A stretch of DNA of 21,681 nt from assembly GCA_012511395.1 (NCBI GenBank), contig JAAZGD010000042.1, positions 1-21,681 on the forward strand, given 5' to 3'. Source of the stretch: Clostridiales bacterium. GTDB taxonomy: Bacteria; Bacillota; Clostridia; Peptostreptococcales; Anaerovoracaceae. The notes under the pieces are model-generated. The model worked only from the letters and a program-made list of their open reading frames with translations. It made no database searches and was not told the origin of the DNA. The translations under genes were made by a program, and so were the position numbers. Every line of letters starts with the position of its first letter. Position 1 is the stretch's first letter. Below are positions 15,374-21,681 of this stretch, in pieces.

Positions 15374-15397
15374 ATTTCAAAGGAAGAAATTCATATA

Positions 15398-15406
15398 TGG
15401 TATAAT
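15398..15406 (+). promoter_or_regulatory. Extended -10 promoter of the surface-protein gene
   Basis: TGGTATAAT is a perfect -10 box with a TGN extension. No good -35 box is found at the usual distance; TTTCAA at 15375-15380 is 20 bases away. It lies between the terminator above and the ribosome binding site GGGAGGTG at about 15425. Confidence 0.6.
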
Positions 15407-15440
15407 TACTTTAATAATAGTTAAGGGAGGTGTAAGTTAG

Positions 15441-17075
15441 ATGAAAAGTAACGGTAAAATAATACTTTCTGCCTTTGTAATCTTGATAATGATATTTTCA
15501 AATGTGAGCTTTGTAAATGGAGCAGAAGGCCCATTATCTGTATCCACATTTTCAGAGTTAAAAGCTAATTTAGAGAACCATGAAGGAAGCAATATCATTC
15601 TTTCTGCAAATATAATAATACCTTCAAATTTAGGATTGGAACAAGCCATATTAATAGAAGGAGGAACCCATAACCTTAACTTAAACGGTTTTAATATTGA
15701 ATATTATTATAAAAATAGGGCTAACGAATACGATGGGGATCCTATAACTATAGGAAATGGCAAGTTAACTGTTTCAGGTAGAGGTGAGATTAAAGGGGGA
15801 TACACGGCAGTTAATGTTGCGGGCTGGGATTCTCACTTTGTGTTAAACGGCAGTTCTTTAACAGCTCTTGCTGCCACAGGCATTAGAACCTCAGGATTAA
15901 CAGTAATAAACAGCGGCTCATTAAAGGGAAGATTCGGAGAAGCTTGGCAAGAAAATGGGATAATTGTAGATAACCAGAACATAATAAAGAAACTTGATAA
16001 AACTTTTTCAAAAGGCAATGGTGCTGTAATCAGAAACGGTGTTTTTACAGGCAAGGCAGTGTTGAATGGAGATTTAACTTTTAAGGACCTGAATATTACG
16101 CAAGGGTCTTCACTTTCAGTAGGCGAGAATGGTGTTTTAAATGTTACGGGGAATCTTACAGGACCGGGAAGCATAAGTAACACCGGCGGAATAATTTCCA
16201 TTGGAGGAAACTACTCTGTAAATAAGGACTTAAGAATCCAAAGGGATGTAACGCTTCATAATGTAACTGTAGAAAAGGGTATAAGGCTTCAGGTTAATAA
16301 CGCAACCTTCTCACTCTCGGGGGACCTTGTTAATAACGGTTCTATGGAGATTGATGAAAACAGCACATTATATGTTACGGGTAAGCTTACTAACAACGGA
16401 ACTCTTACGGTACGTAATCCCCAAGGCCTCATTGTAAAAGGCGGTATTATGGGGAATATAGATACAGGGGAAGGGGACTCAGATAGTAACAGAAACAATG
16501 GTGACAAGAAGGAGAACGCGGCAAATACACTGTTTATACTGGGATTGTTCCAAGGTACAGGAACGGATGAAAGGGGCCAACCCGTTTTTGATCTTAATGT
16601 TAAGCCGAACCGAGAAGTTGCAATAACAATGCTTGTAAGACTTTTAGGCAAAGAAAGAGAAGCTCTTTCGGGAAAATGGAATCATCCATTTAAAGATGTT
16701 TCATCCTGGGCAGATCCATATGTGGGCTATGCCTATGTAAACGGCCTTACAAAAGGTATCAGCTCCACGGAGTTTGGAAGCACAAGCTTAAGCGATGGCA
16801 ATCAATATATAACATTCGTACAAAGAGCCTTGGGCTATGATGATTCAAAAGGTGATTTCAGCTGGGATGACCCTACCAAACTATCTGAAAGAATAGGGCT
16901 GACAATTGGCGATTACAGGGATAGCAGGGAAACATTTCTTAGAGGGGATGTGGCACTTTTATCGGAAAGGGCCCTTCATGTAAAAATGAAAGGTAAAAGC
17001 ACCAGCCTCTTAACATATCTTTTGGAAAGAAACTCTGTAAACATGAATGATGTAATAAAAACAGGCCTAAATTAA
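15441..17075 (+). CDS. Secreted beta-rich protein with S-layer-homology-like C-terminus
   Basis: A 544-residue surface protein. Residues 1-28 form a signal peptide: basic start MKSNGK, hydrophobic core ILSAFVILIMIF, and a likely cleavage after VNGA. Residues of about 30-340 are beta-rich with repeated short patterns (LTVSGRGEIKGG, LTVINSGSLKG, LNVTGNLTGPGSI, LYVTGKLTNNGTLTV) suggesting a parallel beta-helix or autotransporter-like stack. An acidic, Asn-rich linker follows (about 345-358, including GDSDSNRNNGDKK). Residues 359-515 carry S-layer-homology features, including ALSGKWNHPFKDVSSWADPYVGYAYVNGLTKGI and FLRGDVALLSERAL, which bind secondary cell-wall polymer. A ligand or enzymatic activity is not visible. 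It has its own promoter, with GGGAGGTG about ten bases before ATG. Confidence 0.8.
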   Translation: MKSNGKIILSAFVILIMIFSNVSFVNGAEGPLSVSTFSELKANLENHEGSNIILSANIIIPSNLGLEQAILIEGGTHNLNLNGFNIEYYYKNRANEYDGDPITIGNGKLTVSGRGEIKGGYTAVNVAGWDSHFVLNGSSLTALAATGIRTSGLTVINSGSLKGRFGEAWQENGIIVDNQNIIKKLDKTFSKGNGAVIRNGVFTGKAVLNGDLTFKDLNITQGSSLSVGENGVLNVTGNLTGPGSISNTGGIISIGGNYSVNKDLRIQRDVTLHNVTVEKGIRLQVNNATFSLSGDLVNNGSMEIDENSTLYVTGKLTNNGTLTVRNPQGLIVKGGIMGNIDTGEGDSDSNRNNGDKKENAANTLFILGLFQGTGTDERGQPVFDLNVKPNREVAITMLVRLLGKEREALSGKWNHPFKDVSSWADPYVGYAYVNGLTKGISSTEFGSTSLSDGNQYITFVQRALGYDDSKGDFSWDDPTKLSERIGLTIGDYRDSRETFLRGDVALLSERALHVKMKGKSTSLLTYLLERNSVNMNDVIKTGLN

Positions 17076-17148
17076 AGAATACTAAAATGATTTATATGTA
17101 CTATTTTTGGAAATAGAACCAAAGCATTTCATCAAAAGTGCGGTTTAG

Positions 17149-17760
17149 CTTTTCCAAAAAGAGGGTAATGTGGGCGGCGGAACAGGCATGCGATGCCATG
17201 AATTTAAGGGCGGAACAGGCACTTCCTCACGGATAGTGGAATGTGAGGCAGGTATTTACACTGTGGGAGTACTTGTCCAAGCGAATCACGGTAAACGCGA
17301 TGAACTTAAAATTGCAGGAGCCCCCGTTGGACGTAACATTGTAGGACATGAACAGGTGATTGATCACCTTTCGCCTAAACCAGGTGAGGGGTCAATTATT
17401 GTGGTAGTTGCTACAGATGCGCCTCTAATGCCGTGGCAACTTAAAAAGCTGTGTAAAAGAGTACCTTTAGGAATAGGGAATCTAGGGGGAGGTTGCCAAA
17501 ACGGTTCCGGTGATATTTTTGTTGCCTTTTCGACAGCAAATGATAATGCGTTTACCTATACTAAGACCACTGTTGAGATGATGGCAGATGAAATGATAGA
17601 TCCTTTTTATACCGCAGTTGTACAAGGGGTAGAAGAGGCAATTTTAAATGCTATGTTTGCTGCTGAGTCAATGGTTGGAAGAAATAATAATTTTGTTTCA
17701 ACGATCCCCAAGGACCAAGTCCAAGAAATTTTACGTAAATATAATCTTTTAGTCAAGTAA
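17149..17760 (+). pseudogene. 3' remnant of a DmpA/P1-family aminopeptidase gene
   Basis: About 200 codons match the C-terminal half of DmpA-type L-aminopeptidase/D-esterases (peptidase family of Ntn-like fold). Seen are EGNVGGGTGMRCHEFKGGTG followed by TSSR, the area around the autoproteolytic serine, then VGVLVQANHGKRDELKIAG, IIVVVATDAPLMPWQLKKL and NGSGDIFVAFSTAN. Normal precursors have about 350-380 residues, so the N-terminal half, the alpha subunit, is gone. Reading back in frame, the family-like sequence meets a TAG at 17146-17148, and the segment before it (IEPKHFIKSAV) could still be family sequence, but it ends near the surface-protein gene. No ribosome binding site fits the GTG at 17170. 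Most likely a decayed gene; expression as a partial protein cannot be excluded. Confidence 0.75.
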
Positions 17761-17807
17761 GACTCTATGTAGTAAGTATCACATATTATAGACAAGGTGT
17801 TTTGAAC

Positions 17808-17841
17808 AAAGGGCCACATTAAAATGGCCCTTTCTTCTTTT
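17808..17841 (+). terminator. Rho-independent terminator after the peptidase remnant
   Basis: AAAGGGCCA (17808-17816) pairs with TGGCCCTTT (17825-17833) around an eight-base loop, followed by CTTCTTTT. It insulates the dpaL promoter downstream. Confidence 0.85.
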
Positions 17842-17881
17842 CAACCGGGGCTTTTTCAATGTAGTGATATGAACTGCCGTA

Positions 17882-17890
17882 TGATATAAT
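17882..17890 (+). promoter_or_regulatory. Extended -10 promoter of dpaL
   Basis: TGATATAAT provides a perfect TATAAT with a TGN extension, about 30 bases before the dpaL ATG. The hexamer 17 bases upstream (TAGTGA) is a poor -35 box. Confidence 0.55.
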
Positions 17891-17919
17891 TATAAGAAAA
17901 TTTTAAAAAGGATATGTAA

Positions 17920-19143
17920 ATGATTAAGTTGGCTGAAACTAAAGGGTTAAACATTATTATTAATGAGAAAACAGAAGGTGTAGTCCCCGATTATTTGCGA
18001 GAAGATGAACTATTTAATGTAACTAGGTTTCATGAATCTATAGATGGGTATGAGAGGACACCTTTAATCTTGCTTTCTGATTTATCAAAAGAGCTTGGTG
18101 TTTCAAAAATATTTGTGAAGGATGAATCCTTCAGATTCGGGCTCAATGCTTTTAAGGCATTGGGGGCAACTTATGCAATTGCCAGAATCCTCTGTGAGAA
18201 GCTTTCAGTAAACATTGAAGATGTAGACTTTAAATTCTTTAGAAGTGATGAAGTGAGGGATAAGATAAAGGATATGGTTTTTGTAACTGCCACTGACGGG
18301 AATCACGGCAGGGCAGTTGCATGGGCAGCAAACACCCTTGGATGTAAGTCTATAGTTTACATGCCAAAGGGTTCTTCAATTACGAGATTAGAGAACATAA
18401 GAAAAGAAGGCGCCGAAGCTGAAATTACAGATGTGAATTATGATGGAGCTGTGAGAATAGCGAAGAAAAAGGCTGATGAAATAGATGGAGTTTTTGTTCA
18501 AGATACTGCTTTACCCGGGTATGAGAAGATACCTGTATGGATATCTCAAGGCTACACTACTATGGCAAAGGAAGCTTTCTCTCAGATGAAAGAAGAAGGT
18601 GTGAAAGGGCCTACTCACATACTTCTTCAGGCAGGAGTGGGAGCTTACGCAGGAGGGGTTCTTGGCTATGTGGTAAATCTGTTTAAGGATGAGGTCCCCA
18701 AAGTAATAATATTGGAACCTGAAAAAGCCGACTGCATTTTCAAATCCGCCATATCGGATAAAAAAGAGCCTGTATTTGTTACAGGTGATATGGACACAAT
18801 AATGGCAGGGCTGGCATGCGGTGAGCCTAATCCTCTTACATGGCCTGTCTTAAGAGATTTTTCCCATGCTTTTGTAAGCTGCCCTGACTATGTGGCAGAG
18901 GAGGGAATGAGAATCCTTGCATCTCCTAAAGGAGATGACAGAAAAATAGTTTCCGGAGAATCAGGAGCTGTGGGAGTTGGATTTCTAAAGGTTATATTGG
19001 AAAATCGTGATTTCTGTTATGATAAAAAGATGTTGGGTTTTGATGAAAACTCTGTAGTCCTGTGCTTCAGCACAGAGGGCGATACGGATCCTGACAGCTA
19101 TAAAAGGATAATTAACAAGCTCACTATAAAAGAGGAAAAGTAA
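17920..19143 (+). CDS. dpaL: 2,3-diaminopropionate ammonia-lyase
   Basis: A 407-residue fold-type II PLP enzyme (YgeX family) that degrades 2,3-diaminopropionate to pyruvate and two ammonia. The PLP-lysine is Lys79 within DESFRFGLNAFKALG, the family signature. ATDGNHGRAVAWAA contains Asp126 and VQDTALPGYEKIPVW contains Asp195, matching the two active-site aspartates known from the E. coli enzyme. The phosphate-binding loop is LLQAGVGAYAGGVLG. Length is normal. ATG at 17920 has AAAGGA upstream and its own extended -10 promoter. In enterobacteria this gene sits with purine or carbamoyl catabolism genes; here it is instead directly followed by a diguanylate cyclase gene, with no gap. Confidence 0.94.
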   Translation: MIKLAETKGLNIIINEKTEGVVPDYLREDELFNVTRFHESIDGYERTPLILLSDLSKELGVSKIFVKDESFRFGLNAFKALGATYAIARILCEKLSVNIEDVDFKFFRSDEVRDKIKDMVFVTATDGNHGRAVAWAANTLGCKSIVYMPKGSSITRLENIRKEGAEAEITDVNYDGAVRIAKKKADEIDGVFVQDTALPGYEKIPVWISQGYTTMAKEAFSQMKEEGVKGPTHILLQAGVGAYAGGVLGYVVNLFKDEVPKVIILEPEKADCIFKSAISDKKEPVFVTGDMDTIMAGLACGEPNPLTWPVLRDFSHAFVSCPDYVAEEGMRILASPKGDDRKIVSGESGAVGVGFLKVILENRDFCYDKKMLGFDENSVVLCFSTEGDTDPDSYKRIINKLTIKEEK

Positions 19144-20592
19144 TTGCAAAGAATTGGAAGGGTTATTCCCTTGGATGTTCATGAAGGTGCTAAGGACATT
19201 ACTCTATTAAGATTTTTAACAAGGGTTAAGTTGCTGTTTTCTATTTTCATAATTGTGGGAATTATAATAATGTCCGCTTTGATTTACTACCCTCTTAATA
19301 ATGCTCTTACAGAGAGTACTGTTTTAAATTTCTCCCATCTTGTAGAAGCAAAACATGTAATTGTGCAAAATGATATGGAAAGGGGACTGGATGGAGGCCG
19401 CAGCATGTCCAGCAGAACTGTGATAAAAGAAAGCATAGTAAGCTACTTAAATGGAGAGCTTTCCTATGATGACATGAAAGATTATGTACAACCAAGGTTT
19501 GATGACGGAGCAAGGGCCTTGACCAATCTGATAAAGGCAAAAAGAGTAGTCGGTGACAGGGCTGTTGTGGAGGAGATTTATGGCGACGGGAATGTAGAAT
19601 TTGAAGATTTTTCATTGGAATCTGATGTGATGGGTGAAATGTCTGAGGCAATAATTAAGGACAACGTGCTCTACTTAGGAGTTACAACACCTGTGGTTTT
19701 TGAAGAAGAGGAGGTGGCAAGGGACCTTCTAATTTTTAATCTTTCTTACTCAGAGGGAATGTTGGCAGATGAGATTGAAGAAACATTTATGGATGAGGAG
19801 GGATATGAAAGCATTCTTTTAAAAGCCTCTCATGAAAGGGACTATGAAAATATTAAAGTCATTGAAGCAGCCGGAAAGTTTTACGGCACAATTGAAATTA
19901 GCGAAGGCATTTACATAGTGGTAATAGAACCAAAAGATGTTTTGATGAAAGACGTGGAAAGGATAAGTATCAATCTCTTAGTAGTGGCAATATTTACTCT
20001 CCTTTCTGCGATTCTTTTAATCTATTTTTTTATCATACGCTATGCCAAAAAGGAACTCAGCACATTGACCGTATGCAAGGTTTCCCTTGACAGAGCAGAA
20101 ACCGAGGCAATCATTGATCCCCTTACCGGTGCCTATAACAGAAGATTTGCTGAAAATCAGTTGAAGGAACTATTTGAGATTTATAAAAATACGGGTATCA
20201 CTCCCCTGGTTGCCATATTTGACATCGATGGCTTTAAAAATATAAACGATACATACGGCCACAGCATAGGAGACGAAGCATTAAGAGCAGTTGTTGAAGC
20301 TGCGAAAAGGACTATCAGAGAAGATGACGCTGTTGTCAGATGGGGAGGCGATGAACTTGTGATTTTAGCTCACGGTTTTGAGCAGACGAAAGCAAAAGAA
20401 TTTTTCCTAAGGTTATATGACAAAATTGATGAAGAAAGAGTTGAAGTGGAAGGTGAATATATTAGAATCACCATTTCCATCGGCGCAGCCTTTTTCGAGG
20501 AAAAAGACAGATCCTATCTTGATGTGATAAACAGAGCTGATAAAAAGATGTATGAAGCAAAGGAAGAGAAGGGAAACAGTCTGCGTTTTTAA
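19144..20592 (+). CDS. Membrane-anchored diguanylate cyclase (GGDEF)
   Basis: A 482-residue sensor protein. A cytoplasmic start is followed by a membrane helix at about 29-51, an extracytoplasmic domain of about 220 residues (52-275) of no recognised family, a second helix at about 276-298, and a C-terminal GGDEF domain from about 320. The domain has DPLTGAYNRR, FDIDGFKNINDTYGHSIGDEAL and the active-site signature RWGGDEL (401-405; Leu replaces the final Phe, a tolerated variation). An inhibitory RxxD site, Arg392-Glu-Asp-Asp395, lies five residues upstream, so product inhibition by c-di-GMP is expected. The start is TTG at 19144, immediately after the dpaL stop, with GAGG about seven bases upstream; the next in-frame ATG would fall in the first helix. 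Confidence 0.93.
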   Translation: MQRIGRVIPLDVHEGAKDITLLRFLTRVKLLFSIFIIVGIIIMSALIYYPLNNALTESTVLNFSHLVEAKHVIVQNDMERGLDGGRSMSSRTVIKESIVSYLNGELSYDDMKDYVQPRFDDGARALTNLIKAKRVVGDRAVVEEIYGDGNVEFEDFSLESDVMGEMSEAIIKDNVLYLGVTTPVVFEEEEVARDLLIFNLSYSEGMLADEIEETFMDEEGYESILLKASHERDYENIKVIEAAGKFYGTIEISEGIYIVVIEPKDVLMKDVERISINLLVVAIFTLLSAILLIYFFIIRYAKKELSTLTVCKVSLDRAETEAIIDPLTGAYNRRFAENQLKELFEIYKNTGITPLVAIFDIDGFKNINDTYGHSIGDEALRAVVEAAKRTIREDDAVVRWGGDELVILAHGFEQTKAKEFFLRLYDKIDEERVEVEGEYIRITISIGAAFFEEKDRSYLDVINRADKKMYEAKEEKGNSLRF

Positions 20593-20623
20593 GGTACCCA
20601 TTGTTTTAATTCTTGATTAAAAT

Positions 20624-21681
20624 CTACAGGAGTCTTAAGAGAAGGGATAAGAAAATCCCCAGATAGTTTCCTAAGGCATAACCTAAAATGCCCAGAATGA
20701 GTCCCGGAAGTATAATGTCTTTATTCTTCAAGGAATCTGCAACAGGAATAACAAAGGCGGGCCCAAAGATACAAGCAGTAGATGCTATGATGGTAGTATC
20801 TCTGTCTATTTTAAATATGGCTGATAGAATTGCATGAAGGATTACAGTTCCAAACTGAACGAAGAACAGCATTATGAGCATATTCAATGTGGAGCGGGTA
20901 ACCAGTGAAAAGTCAAAGGAGAACCCTATAGCAAAGGAAAACATAAGAATTAAATATTTGCCCAACTGATAGGAGCCCTTAAGCTCCTTTATTTTTTTTA
21001 CAAAAGAGCCGGCAACGCCCAAGGTGGTTACACCCAGCATAATGACTGCCACATTTAAGGTGCCGGTCAAGAGAAGGGCAGCACCTATGGATATGGCAAA
21101 AATTACTGCTCCGAGGAAAAGGAGTATTAATCTATGAACGCCTTCTGCTTTAACGAAATAGAAAGCTCCCCTCTTTTTATCGCCATCTCTGCTAATCTCC
21201 GTAACGAAGGAATAGTCTTGAATATTTGTATCAAGACTATAGGGCTTTTTGAAGGGCCTGAGAAATTTATTGTAAACTCTGGGTATTATGGATAAAAGCA
21301 AAAGGAAATAAAGACCGCCTGCAATCAGGTCTGCAGTATTTGTAAGTATTATGGTGGTTTGAGGTACCTCCAAAGCGACTCCTATAGCAATTAAATTAGG
21401 AGTACCGCCTGTATATAGTCCAACAAGCATCCCAGCTATATCCGATGCAAGGTCAACTACGTTTCGGAATATGAAATATGATGTGATGGATATGATTATT
21501 ACGGAAATTACAGACAGCGCCATGGCTGTAATCATGGGTTTTGCCATACCTTTCAATATGTCAAAACGAGTGTTAAATAGTATTAAGGGTATGGCAAGAG
21601 GTATTAAAACCTCCGATAAACTCATGGCGATGGAACTGTGGGGAAGAATGAACTGCAAAAGAAACCCCGTAAGATAGCAAA
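20624..21681 (-). CDS. DUF819 family membrane protein (YjcL-like), 5' part missing at right edge
   Basis: A highly hydrophobic minus-strand gene, at least 352 codons here and open to the right edge, so its start lies outside; families members have about 380-420 residues. Visible are VLIPLAIPLILFNTRFDILKG, LVGLYTGGTPNLIAIGVAL, LTNTADLIAGGLYFLLLLSIIP, a cytoplasmic charged loop (about the middle, with SRDGDKKRG), then ITLGVAGSFVKK-like and FGPAFVIPVADSLKNKDIILPG, and a terminal helix. These match DUF819, a transporter-like family of unproven substrate. It converges on the diguanylate cyclase gene with only 31 bases between the stops, where an A/T-only hairpin (20604-20622) is the sole structure. 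Confidence 0.88.
   Translation of the reverse strand, partial: CYLTGFLLQFILPHSSIAMSLSEVLIPLAIPLILFNTRFDILKGMAKPMITAMALSVISVIIISITSYFIFRNVVDLASDIAGMLVGLYTGGTPNLIAIGVALEVPQTTIILTNTADLIAGGLYFLLLLSIIPRVYNKFLRPFKKPYSLDTNIQDYSFVTEISRDGDKKRGAFYFVKAEGVHRLILLFLGAVIFAISIGAALLLTGTLNVAVIMLGVTTLGVAGSFVKKIKELKGSYQLGKYLILMFSFAIGFSFDFSLVTRSTLNMLIMLFFVQFGTVILHAILSAIFKIDRDTTIIASTACIFGPAFVIPVADSLKNKDIILPGLILGILGYALGNYLGIFLSLLLRLL

Noticed and set aside
20604..20622. Inverted repeat TTTTAAT...ATTAAAA between the convergent genes
   Set aside because: A seven-base A/T-only stem without G/C pairs is too weak to call a terminator, although its position between two stops is suggestive.

Overview
The window looks like a chromosomal housekeeping segment of a low-to-moderate GC Gram-positive anaerobe of the Clostridia/Tissierellia type (Bacillota). 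Supporting signs are strong AGGAGG-type ribosome binding sites, frequent TTG starts, A/T-rich intrinsic terminators, AGA/AGG arginine codons, the cdaA-cdaR-glmM operon, a long-form hibernation factor, an S-layer-homology surface protein and amino-acid-catabolic genes. No phage, transposase, CRISPR array or defence locus was found.

Left part (1-2610): the 3' portion of a RecD2-type helicase gene, then comF, then a 247-base interval that holds a raiA-motif structured RNA, then the long-form ribosome hibernation factor gene (hpf/raiA), closed by a strong terminator. The order comFC - raiA RNA - hpf is the classical setting of this large noncoding RNA. It is the most interesting item here: a closing stem of about 10 bp directly followed by six T, a pseudoknot-compatible interior, and a second hairpin before hpf.

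Middle (2620-11425): from a promoter with recognisable -35 and -10 boxes runs a tightly packed, same-strand series: cdaA (diadenylate cyclase), cdaR, glmM (start of cell-wall amino-sugar synthesis), an S-adenosylhomocysteinase of the short Thermotoga-like type, a class I/II aminotransferase, gltX, a DMT-family permease and an 88-residue two-helix membrane protein. Overlaps or very short gaps suggest co-transcription of much of this, with a hairpin at the cdaR stop as a possible attenuator.

Right-middle (11424-15373): a single tRNA-Glu(CUC) with its own promoter and terminator on the minus strand; thrC overlapping a stand-alone NAD(P)H-hydrate epimerase domain; tRNA-Ser(GGA); a second DMT permease; and a small CPRC thioredoxin-like protein ending in a terminator.

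Right part (15398-21681): a secreted beta-rich protein with a C-terminal S-layer-homology-like region under its own promoter; the decayed 3' half of a DmpA/P1-family peptidase; 2,3-diaminopropionate ammonia-lyase (dpaL) directly followed by a membrane-bound diguanylate cyclase; and, convergent, a DUF819 membrane protein that runs off the right edge.

The window contains synthesis genes for two cyclic dinucleotides: c-di-AMP (cdaA, cell-wall linked) and c-di-GMP (the GGDEF protein, cotranscribed with amino-acid catabolism). Apart from the raiA RNA, most content is recognisable core metabolism. The less-explained items are the hairpin leader of hpf, the small membrane protein, the thioredoxin-like protein and the GGDEF sensor domain.
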